NCBI RefSeq assembly: GCF_003112515.1
Contig: NZ_BEVZ01000002.1
Span: 496,001-560,000, forward strand
Direction of reading: 5' to 3'
DNA: 64,000 nt
From: Streptomyces fragilis
GTDB lineage: Bacteria; Actinomycetota; Actinomycetes; Streptomycetales; Streptomycetaceae
How positions within the stretch are numbered: the first letter of the stretch is position 1; each line of letters begins with the position of its first letter. Under the pieces are notes generated by a model. It was not told the DNA's origin. It saw only the letters and a program-made list of their open reading frames with translations, and made no database searches. The translations under genes and the position numbers were made by a program. This document shows positions 1 through 8,394 of the stretch, piece after piece.

Positions 1-115
1 GGTCGTCAGGGCGCGTGAGGTGGATGCCATGCCCGTTCCCTTCCCGTCCGGGGACGGGGCCGCCCGTACACATCGCGTCAACTTGGGGCGGGGGAGGGGC
101 GAGACCTCGGGGAGG

Positions 116-949
116 TCACCGGATCCGCGTCCACGGCGACCTGTGTTTGCGGCCCGGGCTGTGGTGGTGGAGCAGCCAGTGGCCGAACAGCGCCCCGCCG
201 TGGACGACGAAGCCCACGCCGATCAGCCAGGACTCGACGACCAGGACGATGCCGACCGCGCCGTAGCTGATCGCGTTGGTGACGATCAACGGGGTGAAGA
301 CGTAGTACGAGAACCCGCGCAGACCGACCAGGCCGATCATCGTGGCCAGGGCGCCGGGGAGCAGGCGGCGCCAGACGATCTGGCCGCCCAGGAGGAAGTG
401 CTGGCCCCACCAGAAGAACAGGGCGCCCAGCACCGAGCTCAGGGCGATCCGCACCCCGCCGGGGAGGTCGCGGGTGAGGACCTCCTGGTACAGGTAGGCG
501 GTCAGCGCGACCAGCCACACCCCTTGCCGCCAGACGCGGTGCCAGGGGCCGGCGGGCAGACCCCAGATCCGCTCGTAGCCGTTCTGGACGCTGCCGCCGA
601 GGGCCACGCCGAAGAGGGCCAGGGTGATGCCGCCGAGGACGCTGGTGGAGCCGACGACCTTGGGGGGCGGACTGAAGATGTCGGTCAGGACCCGCGCCGA
701 GCGGTCCGGCAGACCCATGCCGTCGGCGAGCCAGGAGGCGAAGCCGCCGCGGCCCAGCGGGTCGGCGGCGGCGATGACGATCAGCAGCGGGGCGAGGGTG
801 ACCAGGGCGAGGGTCGCGAACCCGAGCGCGCGGTGCATCAGCTCCAGGTCGCGGGCCTGACGGATCAGGGCGTACGCCGCGAGCCGCCGCCACGCCCGGA
901 GCAGCGGCCCCGGCTGCCCCCCGGCGGCCCTGGCCGTTCGTCGCCTCAT
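116..949 (-). CDS. YihY/BrkB-family integral membrane protein
   Basis: A 277-residue protein with several hydrophobic helices, for example around residues 40-60 (LATLALVTLAPLLIVIAA), a Gly-rich helix near 110-125 and a hydrophobic C-terminal segment. This pattern fits the YihY/BrkB family, once misnamed ribonuclease BN, whose function is unknown. The ATG at 949 follows the first basic residues (MRRRTAR), and the C-terminus is basic and His-rich. The flanking 1-115 and 950-1224 stretches hold no gene I can support. Family assignment rests on overall look and is moderately secure. Confidence 0.75.
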   Translation of the reverse strand: MRRRTARAAGGQPGPLLRAWRRLAAYALIRQARDLELMHRALGFATLALVTLAPLLIVIAAADPLGRGGFASWLADGMGLPDRSARVLTDIFSPPPKVVGSTSVLGGITLALFGVALGGSVQNGYERIWGLPAGPWHRVWRQGVWLVALTAYLYQEVLTRDLPGGVRIALSSVLGALFFWWGQHFLLGGQIVWRRLLPGALATMIGLVGLRGFSYYVFTPLIVTNAISYGAVGIVLVVESWLIGVGFVVHGGALFGHWLLHHHSPGRKHRSPWTRIR

Positions 950-1149
950 ACCCCGACCTTCCGTGACGAGCCGCCGCGGGACAAACCCGCCGGGGCAGCC
1001 GGGGGACCGGCGGGGTGCCCGGTCGCCGTGGCTGGCCCGGCCACCCCGGTCCGGCGGCGCCGGCGGGTCCGCGTGGCAGCGGCGTCGAGCGCCGGGGCAC
1101 GAGGTGTCCCGGCTGTGCCCGAGGAACGCCGGCCGTGTCCGAGGACGCC

Positions 1150-1230
1150 CGGCCTCGGACGCCCGGGCTCAGGCCTCCCGTCCCGTGCGGTGCGGTGCGG
1201 ACGCCGGGCCTCGGACGCCCGGCCTCAGGC
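1150..1230. repeat. 25-bp direct repeat in intergenic DNA
   Basis: Two near-identical copies of a 25-base GC-rich block (about 1150-1174 and 1206-1230; core cctcggacgcccgg) lie just past the stop of the small membrane protein on the minus strand. They may form part of its 3' end. No inverted repeat stands out clearly enough to call a terminator. Confidence 0.4.
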
Positions 1231-1584
1231 ACCCCCTGCCGTGCGGACGGAGCGGGACCGGGCGCGCAGTCCGAGGACGGCGGCGGCCAGGCCGAGCGGG
1301 ATCGCCAGGATGCCTCCGGCGAGGCCGTTGCCGGTGCCGAGGCCGTCGGCGGCGGTGGCCACGTGCACCGCCCCGAGCACCGCGCCCGCCGCCCCCGCCC
1401 CGACCGCCGCCCCCGCGAAGCTCCGCGCGCGGGCGCCCGCGCCGCCCCGGCCGGCGGTCCGCAGCGCCCACCAGCCGAGGGCCAGGCCCACCGCCCCCAC
1501 CAGCAGCGCCAGGTTGGCACCGGTCCGTCCGTCGCCGATGAGCCCGCCCTCGGGCGCCGCCAGCCACATCTGTGCCGTGATCAT
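1225..1584 (-). CDS. Small integral membrane protein (possibly DUF6223-like)
   Basis: A 119-residue protein with about three hydrophobic helices: ANLALLVGAVGLALGWWAL, a Gly/Ala-rich central helix, and GGILAIPLGLAAAVLGL. The ATG at 1584 (MITAQMWLAA) is the most natural start; an in-frame ATG at 1614 would add ten residues without a better ribosome site. It is divergent from the histidine kinase gene, about 180 bp away. It resembles small Streptomyces membrane proteins of the DUF6223 kind, but that is a memory-based guess. No function can be assigned. Confidence 0.55.
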   Translation of the reverse strand: MITAQMWLAAPEGGLIGDGRTGANLALLVGAVGLALGWWALRTAGRGGAGARARSFAGAAVGAGAAGAVLGAVHVATAADGLGTGNGLAGGILAIPLGLAAAVLGLRARSRSVRTAGGA

Positions 1585-1767
1585 GTCGCATCCCCTCTCG
1601 TCGGCCTCGAGCATGCCGTCGGCCGGGGCGCCGGGTCGTCCCCCCGACGTGGACATCACGCACTGCCGCACGGGCGGCAGTGCGCGCCCGTGTACCGCGG
1701 ACGCGGTAGCCGTCCCTCCTCCGCACGCCGGATCCGCCCGCGCCGAGGGAGGGCTAGGGTGCCGGGC

Positions 1768-2895
1768 ATGCGCATGGTGACGGGCCGCCGGCCCCACGTT
1801 CCGCCGGGCGCCGTGGACGGGGCGCTCGCGCTCGGCGTGGCGGCCCTGATGCTCGGCGGCGGACTGTCCACGGCGGAACCCGGCGTCCCGGCCCTGCTGC
1901 TCCTCGGCGCCGGCGGCCTCGCGCTCGCCCCCCGGCGCCGCGCACCGTCCCTGGTCCTGGTCGTCACCGGGGTGTGCGCCGTGGGCCACCTGGCGGCCGG
2001 CGTCGAGGTGCTCGCCGTCCCGTACCTGGTCGCCGTGTACGGCGCGGTGCGGGCCGGCCGGCGGGCCCTCGCGGTGGCGACCTCGGTGGCCCTGGTGGCC
2101 GCACTGCACGCTGTCGCACTCCTCCCGCACGACGGTCCCGTGACGGAGGCCCTGGCCCAGGCCCGCCACGTCCTCGAACTGGCCTGGCTCGTCGCCGCGT
2201 TCGCCGCCGGGGAGGCCGTGCGCCAGGCGGAGCGGCGGGCGGACGAGGCGGAGCGGACCCGGGAGCAGACCGCCCGGCGCCGCGCGGACGAGGAACGGCT
2301 GCACATCGCACGGGAGTTGCACGACTCGCTCACCCACCAGATCTCGATCGTCAAGCTCCAGGCCGAGGTCGCCGTCCACGTCGCCCGGCGGAGGGGCGAG
2401 GAGGTGCCGCAGGCGCTGTCGGCGATCCAGGAGGCCGCGCGGGAGGCGAACCGGGAACTGCGGGCCACCCTGGAGGCGCTGCGGGACGACGACACCGCCC
2501 CGCCGCGCGGCCTGGAGCACATCGCCGATCTGGTGGAACGCGCCCGGTCGGCCGGTGTCGAGGCGACGCTGCGGGTCGAGGGGGAGCGGCGGGACGTGCC
2601 GGCCGCGGTGGCCCGGACCGCCTACCGGATCGTGCAGGAGGCGCTCACCAACACCGCCCGCCACGCCGTCGGCGCGACCACGGCCGGAGTCAGCGTCCGT
2701 CACCAGCCGGACCGGCTGACCGTCCAGGTCGACGACGACGGCAAGGCAGCCGCCCCGGCGGTGCCGGCGCCGGGGCTCGGGCTGCTCGGCATGCGCGAAC
2801 GCGTCACCGCCCTCGGCGGCCGGCTCGAGGCCCGGCCCCGTGAGCAGGGCGGTTTCACCGTCCGCGCCGAACTGCCCGTGGAGCCGTCCTCGTGA
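1768..2895 (+). CDS. NarL-type sensor histidine kinase
   Basis: A 375-residue two-component sensor kinase. The N-terminal ~150 residues form several membrane helices, followed by a coiled stretch rich in Arg and Glu. The HisKA_3 dimerisation box contains RELHDSLTH with the phospho-accepting His at residue 185. The C-terminal HATPase domain shows AYRIVQEALTNTARHA (N box) and GLGLLGMRERV (G box). The first ATG at 1768 is chosen; 1774 is equally possible. Its stop overlaps the next start in a GTGA, so kinase and regulator are translationally coupled. The stimulus is unknown; the divergent small membrane protein gene is a possible target. Confidence 0.92.
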   Translation: MRMVTGRRPHVPPGAVDGALALGVAALMLGGGLSTAEPGVPALLLLGAGGLALAPRRRAPSLVLVVTGVCAVGHLAAGVEVLAVPYLVAVYGAVRAGRRALAVATSVALVAALHAVALLPHDGPVTEALAQARHVLELAWLVAAFAAGEAVRQAERRADEAERTREQTARRRADEERLHIARELHDSLTHQISIVKLQAEVAVHVARRRGEEVPQALSAIQEAAREANRELRATLEALRDDDTAPPRGLEHIADLVERARSAGVEATLRVEGERRDVPAAVARTAYRIVQEALTNTARHAVGATTAGVSVRHQPDRLTVQVDDDGKAAAPAVPAPGLGLLGMRERVTALGGRLEARPREQGGFTVRAELPVEPSS

Positions 2896-3557
2896 TCCGC
2901 GTCCTGCTCGTCGACGACCAGCCGCTGATCCGCAGCGGATTCCGCGCCCTGCTGGGCCTGGAGGCGGACATCGAGGTGGTCGCGGAGGCCGGCGACGGCG
3001 AGGAGGGGCTCGTCCTCGCCGCGCGGCACCTGCCCGACGTGATGCTGGTCGACATCCGCATGCCGGTCCTCGACGGCATCGCGACCACCCGCCGGGTCGC
3101 CGCCGACCCGGCACTGGCCGGGGTGCACGTCGTCGTCCTCACCAACTACGGCATGGACGAGTACGTGCTGGACGCGCTGCGGGCCGGTGCCGCGGGCTTC
3201 CTGGTCAAGGACATCCTCCCCGACGACCTGGTGCACGCCGTGCGCGTCGCCGCCCGGGGCGACGCGCTGCTGGCGCCCGCCCTGACCCGGCGGCTGATCG
3301 ACCGCCACCTCGCCCAGCCGCCCCCGGCCGCCCCGGCCGCCGTGCTGGACCGGCTGACCGCCCGGGAGCGCGAAGCCGTCGCCCTCGCCGCGCGCGGCCT
3401 AGCCAACGACGAGATCGCCGCCCGCATGGTGATCAGCCCGCTGACCGCCAAGACCCACGTCAACCGCGCCATGACCAAGCTCCACGCCCGCGACCGCGCC
3501 CAACTCGTCGTCCTCGCCTACGAGTCCGGCCTGGTCACGGCGCACCGGCAGCGGTGA
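2892..3557 (+). CDS. NarL/FixJ-family response regulator
   Basis: A 221-residue partner of the upstream kinase. The receiver domain (1-120) carries the acidic pair DD at 8-9, the phosphoacceptor Asp54 in VMLVDIRMPVLDG, and the conserved Lys in AGFLVKDI. The C-terminal LuxR-type HTH starts near residue 153 (LTAREREAVALAARGLAN) and includes SPLTAKTHVNRAMTKL as the recognition region. GTG start at 2892 overlaps the kinase stop. Expected to bind DNA as a dimer after phosphorylation. Confidence 0.94.
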   Translation: MIRVLLVDDQPLIRSGFRALLGLEADIEVVAEAGDGEEGLVLAARHLPDVMLVDIRMPVLDGIATTRRVAADPALAGVHVVVLTNYGMDEYVLDALRAGAAGFLVKDILPDDLVHAVRVAARGDALLAPALTRRLIDRHLAQPPPAAPAAVLDRLTAREREAVALAARGLANDEIAARMVISPLTAKTHVNRAMTKLHARDRAQLVVLAYESGLVTAHRQR

Positions 3558-3578
3558 CGGTCCTCCGTCCGGAGTCCG

Positions 3579-3614
3579 GTGGGGTACCGGTGGCCAGGTG
3601 GGGTACCGGTGGCC
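3579..3614. repeat. 17-bp tandem duplication after the response regulator
   Basis: The block gtggggtaccggtggcc occurs at 3579-3595 and again at 3598-3614, just after the response regulator stop. It looks like a local duplication in non-coding DNA. Confidence 0.6.
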
Positions 3615-3670
3615 CCCGGCGAACCGGTGCCTCGCGGACCACGGCCCCGGCCGGGGTCCTGGAACGCCGA

Positions 3671-3700
3671 GGAGGCGGTGGCCGAGCGGCCACCGCCTCC
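3671..3700. terminator. Bidirectional hairpin terminator
   Basis: A perfect 12-bp stem (ggaggcggtggc at 3671-3682 with its complement at 3689-3700) closes a 6-nt loop. It lies between the convergent response regulator and the sulfonate-binding lipoprotein gene and probably serves both. No T tract follows, as is common in Streptomyces. Confidence 0.8.
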
Positions 3701-3731
3701 TGGGGTCCGGCCCGAGGGGGCCGGACGTCCG

Positions 3732-4838
3732 TTACTGGACGCCGAGGCCGGCGTCGTCGACCGCGTCCTTGCCCGCGGCCTTGAGGACCTTGTTCAGCGG
3801 GCCGAGGTCGTAGATGCCCTTCAGGCTCGGCTCCTCCAGCAGGCCGGCCTTCACCGCGTGCTCGGCCTGGGCGTCGAGCGTGGCGGCCAGCGGGTCGTCG
3901 AGGAAGGCGATGGACTTCCAGGCCGGGTCGAGGACCTCGGCCGGGAGGTCCTTGCCGGTCAGCTCCTTCAGCGCCGCGTTGGCGGAGGCCTTCGCCTCGT
4001 CCGGGTTGGCGTTGATCCACTCGTTGGTCTTCACGGAGCCGCGCAGCACCGCCTCGACGACGTCCGGGTGCTCCTTCAGGAACTTCTGCGACACGATGAT
4101 GTTGGTGATGACGAACTTCTTGTCCGGCCACAGGTCGGACTCGTCGAGCAGCACCTTGCCGCCCTCGGTGACGAGCTTGGAGGCGGTCGGCTCGGGCACC
4201 CAGGCACCGTCGATCGACCCCGACTTGTAGGCGTCCGGGGTGATCTTGTTGTCGGTGCGGAAGACGGAGACGTCGCCCTTGCCGCTCTCGGCGTCCACCT
4301 TCCAGCCCTGCTCGGCGATCCAGTTGAGGAACGCCACGTCCTGGGTGTTGCCGAGCTGCGGGGTGGCGATCTTCTTGCCCTTGACGTCGTCCAGGGACTT
4401 GATCTTCTTCGGGTTGACGACCAGCTTCACGCCGCCGGAGGCCGAGCCGCTGACGATGCGCAGGCTCTTGCCGTCCGACTTGCTGTAGCCGTTGATGGAG
4501 GGGGAGGGGCCGATCCAGCCGATGTCGATCGACCCGGCGTTGAGCGCCTCGATCTCGGACGGGCCGGCGTTGAAGGTCGACGACTTGATCGTGGTGCCGC
4601 CCAGCTCCTTCTGCAGCAGTCCCTCCTGGACGCCCACCAGAGCCGTCGCATGCGTCAGGTTCGGGAAGTAGCCGATCTTCACCTCGTCGGCGGAGAGCTT
4701 CTTCGCGTCCGCCGAGACCTCGGTCTTCTTGCCGTCGTCGGCGGCGTCGGAACCGTAGCCGCAAGCGGTGAGCAGGAGGGGGAGGGCGGTGAGGGCGGCG
4801 AGGGTGCGCAGGGCGCTGAGCGGTCTGACGGCAGACAC
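3732..4838 (-). CDS. ABC transporter substrate-binding lipoprotein, aliphatic sulfonate/taurine type
   Basis: A 368-residue exported lipoprotein. The GTG at 4838 has AGAGGA seven bases upstream and gives a compact signal peptide ending in the lipobox LLTAC; the in-frame ATG at 4889 would put a non-signal-like stretch in front. The mature part has SsuA/TauA features: GYFPNLTHATALVGVQEG, FNAGPSEIEALNAGSIDIGWIG and WVPEPTASKLV. No permease or ATPase gene is adjacent, so it may use the SsuBC transporter encoded at 7.3-10.2 kb or one elsewhere. A cysteine-type leader peptide gene (5066-5167) lies upstream on the same strand, pointing to sulfur-responsive expression. Confidence 0.88.
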   Translation of the reverse strand: MSAVRPLSALRTLAALTALPLLLTACGYGSDAADDGKKTEVSADAKKLSADEVKIGYFPNLTHATALVGVQEGLLQKELGGTTIKSSTFNAGPSEIEALNAGSIDIGWIGPSPSINGYSKSDGKSLRIVSGSASGGVKLVVNPKKIKSLDDVKGKKIATPQLGNTQDVAFLNWIAEQGWKVDAESGKGDVSVFRTDNKITPDAYKSGSIDGAWVPEPTASKLVTEGGKVLLDESDLWPDKKFVITNIIVSQKFLKEHPDVVEAVLRGSVKTNEWINANPDEAKASANAALKELTGKDLPAEVLDPAWKSIAFLDDPLAATLDAQAEHAVKAGLLEEPSLKGIYDLGPLNKVLKAAGKDAVDDAGLGVQ

Positions 4839-5065
4839 GGAGGTGTCCTCTCGAGGAAGGGCTGGAACGCGTGGAACGCGGGAAGGCATGGCGGAACCGG
4901 TGGGTACGCCGTTGCTCCGTCCGCCGGGCCGGTCGACGGCCGAGGGCCGTCAGGCGCCGGGGAGCGGAGGAAGAGGCACGGGTGGTGCGGACGCCCGGTG
5001 CGCGGCACGGGGCGCCGCCGTCCCGCGGGCCGGACCGCCGGGGCGGGCGGGACGGGGCGGGCGGC

Positions 5066-5167
5066 TCAGACGGAGCGACAGATGGCGCTCGAGGTGCGGC
5101 CGAGGTCGACGTGCCGGCGCGAGGTCAGGAGGAGTGCCGACAGGGTGGTGCGGTCGAACGGACGCAT
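5066..5167 (-). CDS. Putative cysteine-responsive leader peptide upstream of the sulfonate-binding gene
   Basis: A 33-codon ORF that opens MRPFDRTTLSALLL, contains SRRHVDLGRTSSAICRSV and ends with TGA at 5066. The core Arg-Arg-His-Val-Asp-Leu followed by Ser-Ser-Ala-x-Cys matches the short actinobacterial peptides often annotated as putative leader peptide ahead of sulfur-assimilation genes. A single Cys codon lies four codons before the stop. About 230 nt separate it from the lipoprotein start; that leader has a 7-bp hairpin (4935-4951) and long GC-rich pairing potential. By analogy, stalling at the Cys codon when cysteine is scarce would change leader folding and raise downstream expression. 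That mechanism is inferred. Confidence 0.72.
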   Translation of the reverse strand: MRPFDRTTLSALLLTSRRHVDLGRTSSAICRSV

Positions 5168-5309
5168 GACACCCCTCACTTCGGTTCCCGGTCTTTCCTA
5201 CCTGAATGCTGGGGATCGTGGCAGAAAGCCGGCCGGGGACCAAGACGGGTTTCAGATGCTGGACAACGGCCTTTCGGATGATGGGACCGGACGGAATTCC
5301 CCGGTCCGG

Positions 5310-5768
5310 TCAGGGGTTCGTCCAGGCGTCCGGGCGCTCCGCCAACTCCGTTATTTCGTCCGGCAGTTGCGAGGCCTCGAGGTCGGCGAGCGACACGCCG
5401 TCAAGGATCTCGCGCACATTGGCCCGCAGGGCGATCCACAGCGGGAGCAGTGAGGCGGCGGGGCCGGAGTAGGCGAGGTCCGGCGGGCGGACGCCCCGCA
5501 CCGAGACGAGGGGGCCGTCCACGACGCGGATGACGTCGGCGACACTGACGGACGCGGCCGGCCTGGCGAGGCGGTAGCCGCCGTTGCCGCCGCGCCGGCT
5601 CGTCACCAGGCCGCCGCGGCGCATGTCGTTGAGGATGCCCTCGAGGAACTTGTGCGGGATGTCCTGGGCGTCGGCGATGGCCTCGGCCGTCACCGGACCG
5701 TCGTCCCGCGAGGCGGCGAGCTGCAGTGCGGCCCGTACCGCGTAGTCCGCCCTGGCAGAGATGCGCAT
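5310..5768 (-). CDS. Rrf2-family transcriptional regulator
   Basis: A 152-residue protein opening MRISARADYAVRAALQLA, the Rrf2 signature, with a winged helix (AEAIADAQDIPHKFLEGIL...GLVTSRRGGNGGYRLAR) and an alpha-helical dimerisation tail. There is no Cys anywhere, so it lacks IscR/NsrR-type Fe-S ligands and is closer in kind to CymR-like members, which sense cysteine status through a partner. It sits between two sulfonate-uptake units and is divergent from the ssuD-led operon, so control of sulfur-source use is the likely role (inference). Start at 5768 is fixed by the conserved N-terminus. Confidence 0.88.
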   Translation of the reverse strand: MRISARADYAVRAALQLAASRDDGPVTAEAIADAQDIPHKFLEGILNDMRRGGLVTSRRGGNGGYRLARPAASVSVADVIRVVDGPLVSVRGVRPPDLAYSGPAASLLPLWIALRANVREILDGVSLADLEASQLPDEITELAERPDAWTNP

Positions 5769-5905
5769 GTACCCATTGTCCGGGGGGCTCGGGGCCGCCC
5801 GGGAGGGGGGTGGCGGTTCCCTGGAGGACGTCCGGTGCGTGAGACCGGAGTCCGGATCGCAGACATGGGCTTGATGCATGTGCCCGGTGGATACAGAATG
5901 CGCCC

Positions 5906-6004
5906 ATGGCCCCCTTCCTCGTCACCCGCCGACACGTGGATCTTCTGCGTGTCGCCGGGATGCTGTGTCGGGCCGACCACCTGTGCCGCGCCGTCCGCAG
6001 CTGA
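5906..6004 (+). CDS. Putative cysteine-responsive leader peptide upstream of ssuD
   Basis: A 32-residue ORF opening MAPFLVTRRHVDLLRVAG, followed by MLCRADHLCRAVRS and TGA at 6004. It shares the Arg-Arg-His-Val-Asp-Leu core with the ORF at 5066-5167 and has two Cys codons near its end. It lies in the 400-bp gap between Rrf2 and ssuD, about 165 nt before the ssuD start. The intervening leader is GC-rich with pairing potential (for example ggcgcgccctcgcgcgcc). The same motif before two sulfonate-utilisation units in one window strongly suggests a real cis-acting regulatory uORF. Confidence 0.75.
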   Translation: MAPFLVTRRHVDLLRVAGMLCRADHLCRAVRS

Positions 6005-6170
6005 CCGCGCGCACCTCCCTGCCGCGCTGAGGCTTCCTCCGTGCCCGGCCGGCGTCCTTCCCCGTTCCGCCGCCTCGCGGTGACGGCGCGCCCTCGCGCG
6101 CCACCTCCTCCTCGTGCGACGCCCACCCGGCGCCGCGCGCTCACCCCTCCCCTCACAGAGGTCCTTCGTC

Positions 6171-7286
6171 ATGTCCGTGCGCCCTGCTCCCGTCCTGCAC
6201 TGGTTCCTGCCGACCGGCGGTGACGGCCGGGATCCCGGCGGCGTCACCGCCGTCCAGGCCCGTTCCCGGACCGCGACCCGCCGCCCCGCCGACCTGGGCT
6301 ACCTGGCCCAGGTGGCCCGGGCCGCCGAGCGGGCCGGCTTCGACAAGCTGCTCACCCCGGTGGGCCTCGGCTGCGTGGACCCCTGGGTGCTGACGCCGGC
6401 CGTCGCCGCGGTCACCGAACGGATCGGCTTCCTCGTCGCCTTCCGGGCCGGCCTGACCGGGCCCACGCTGCTCGCCCAACAGGCCGACAACTTCCGCCGG
6501 TTGTTCGGCGACCGGATCGCGCTGAACGTGGTCACCGGCGGCGACCCGGTCGAGCAGCGCGCGTACGGCGACCACCTGCCCAAGGACGAGCGCTACGCCC
6601 GCACCGGCGAACTCATGCAGGTGATCCGGGAGTTGCTGGAGGGCAAACCGGTCGACCATCACGGCGACCACGTACGGGTGACCGGAGCCCGGCTGGAGAA
6701 CCCCACCCTCGCCGCCCCGGTGCCCCTCTACTTCGGCGGCGCGTCCCCGGCCGCCGAGGACGTCGCCGCCCGTTACGCCGACGTCCAGCTGCTGTGGGGG
6801 GAGCCCCCGGCCGCCGTCGCCGAGCGCGTCGACCGGCTCCGCGGCAAGGCGGCCGCCGCCGGCCGGACCGTGCGGTTCGGGCTGCGGCTGCACGTGATCA
6901 CCCGTGACACCGCCGCCGAGGCATGGGCGGAGGCCGACCGCATCCTTGGGCGCCTGGACCCCGAGGCGATCCGCGCCACCCAGGAACGCTTCGCCCGCAT
7001 GGACTCCACCGGCCAGGCCCGCATGACGGCCCTGCACGGCGGCACGGCCGAGAACCTGACCGTCGCCCCCAACCTGTGGGCGGGCATCGGACTGGTCCGC
7101 GAGGGCGCCGGCACCGCTCTGGTCGGCTCGCACGACGAGGTGGCCCAGCGTCTCTTCGAGTACCGGGAGCTGGGCATCGACGAGTTCGTCCTCTCCGGGT
7201 ACCCGCATCTGGAGGAGGCCTTCCGGGTGGGCGAAGAGGTCGCCCCCCGGCTGCGCGCCCTCACCGAGGCCGAGGCGGCACGATGA
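6171..7286 (+). CDS. ssuD: FMNH2-dependent alkanesulfonate monooxygenase (LLM class)
   Basis: A 371-residue flavin-dependent monooxygenase that splits alkanesulfonates to aldehyde and sulfite. From memory it aligns with E. coli SsuD along its length: HWFLPTGGDGRDPGG at the N-terminus, a Cys in the VGLGCVDPW region equivalent to Cys54, NVVTGGDP, FGLRLHVI (active-site His), NLWAGIGLVREGAGTALVG, and FVLSGYPHLEEA with the conserved Tyr. The start at 6171 begins right before this conserved N-terminus. Its stop overlaps the permease start in an ATGA. The reduced flavin must come from a reductase encoded elsewhere, since no ssuE is present here. Confidence 0.93.
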   Translation: MSVRPAPVLHWFLPTGGDGRDPGGVTAVQARSRTATRRPADLGYLAQVARAAERAGFDKLLTPVGLGCVDPWVLTPAVAAVTERIGFLVAFRAGLTGPTLLAQQADNFRRLFGDRIALNVVTGGDPVEQRAYGDHLPKDERYARTGELMQVIRELLEGKPVDHHGDHVRVTGARLENPTLAAPVPLYFGGASPAAEDVAARYADVQLLWGEPPAAVAERVDRLRGKAAAAGRTVRFGLRLHVITRDTAAEAWAEADRILGRLDPEAIRATQERFARMDSTGQARMTALHGGTAENLTVAPNLWAGIGLVREGAGTALVGSHDEVAQRLFEYRELGIDEFVLSGYPHLEEAFRVGEEVAPRLRALTEAEAAR

Positions 7287-8137
7287 CCCTCGTCAAGGAG
7301 ACGCCGCCGGTCGCCCCGCCCGCCGACGCGGCGCCCGCGCGGCGCCGCCGGCCCGCGGTCCTGCGCTGGACCGCCCTCCGGCTGGTCGCCCTCGCGGTCC
7401 TCCTCGCCGCCTGGCAGGCGATCGTCGCGGCGGGCGTGTGGCCGCGCGTCCTCGTCCCGTCGCCGGCCGAGGTGTGGAGCGCCTTCGTGGAGGCGTCGAC
7501 CGTGCACGACGGAGTCCGCGGCTACAGCGGGTACCTGCTCGGCGAACACCTGGCGGTGTCGCTGCGCCGGATCGGCATCGGCACCGGGTACGCGGCCCTC
7601 ACCGGGATTCCGCTCGGCCTGCTGATCGGCGTGGTGAAGCCGGTCGCCGTGGTGCTGGAGCCGGCGGTCACCTTCCTGCGGACCCTGCCGCCGCTGGCGT
7701 ACCTCTCGCTGCTGGTCATCTGGTTCGGCATCGACGAGTCCCCGAAGATCTGGCTGCTGGTCGTCGCCGCGCTGCCGCCCATCGCGGCGGCGACCGCGGC
7801 GGCGGTGCGCGGCGTGCCGGGCGACCTGGTGGAGGCGGCCCGGACCCTCGGCTCGGGACCGGTGACGCTGCTGCTGTCGGTGCGCCTGCCGGCCGCGCTC
7901 CCCGAGATCCTCACCGGGGTGCGGATCGGCCTCGGCGTCGCCTACACCTCGGTCGTCGCGGCCGAGACCGTCAACGGCGTGCCCGGCATCGGCGGCATGA
8001 TCCGCGACGCCCAGCGCTACAACCAGACCGACGTCGTCATCGCCGGGATCATCGCCATCGGGCTCTCCGGCATCCTCCTGGACGCGCTCTTCCGCGGGCT
8101 GGAACGGGTGACGGTCCCCTGGCGCGGCCGCCGGTGA
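7283..8137 (+). CDS. ssuC: Sulfonate ABC transporter permease
   Basis: A 284-residue permease with about six membrane helices after a basic, Pro-rich cytoplasmic start. The BPD_transp_1 ATPase-contact loop reads LVEAARTLGSGPVTLLLSVRLPAALPEILTGVRIG. ATG at 7283 overlaps the ssuD stop, so the two are translationally coupled. With the downstream lipoprotein and ATPase genes it forms a complete SsuABC-type importer. Confidence 0.92.
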   Translation: MTLVKETPPVAPPADAAPARRRRPAVLRWTALRLVALAVLLAAWQAIVAAGVWPRVLVPSPAEVWSAFVEASTVHDGVRGYSGYLLGEHLAVSLRRIGIGTGYAALTGIPLGLLIGVVKPVAVVLEPAVTFLRTLPPLAYLSLLVIWFGIDESPKIWLLVVAALPPIAAATAAAVRGVPGDLVEAARTLGSGPVTLLLSVRLPAALPEILTGVRIGLGVAYTSVVAAETVNGVPGIGGMIRDAQRYNQTDVVIAGIIAIGLSGILLDALFRGLERVTVPWRGRR

Positions 8138-8394
8138 GCACCCACCCCGGGCCACCACCCGCCCCCTGCCCCCGCCACCCGCGCCGCACGTGCCAACCGC
8201 GCCGCCCTCGCCACCCCCGCCGCACGCGCCGCTCCGGCGCTGCCCCCGCCCCGACCCTCGCTCCCGCCCCGGCGCCCGTCGCCGCCCCGAACCAGGACCC
8301 GCCGTCCGACTCCCGCCCCACCACCTGTTCCCGCCCCACCCCCGACTCCCGTCCTGCCGCGCACCTGCGCGACGCCCCGTACGAAGGAACCGTC

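Noticed and set aside
1140..1584. Plus-strand N-terminal extension of the histidine kinase to 1015
   Set aside because: The extension is Arg/Pro-rich, overlaps the divergent membrane-protein gene and lacks membrane-helix character.
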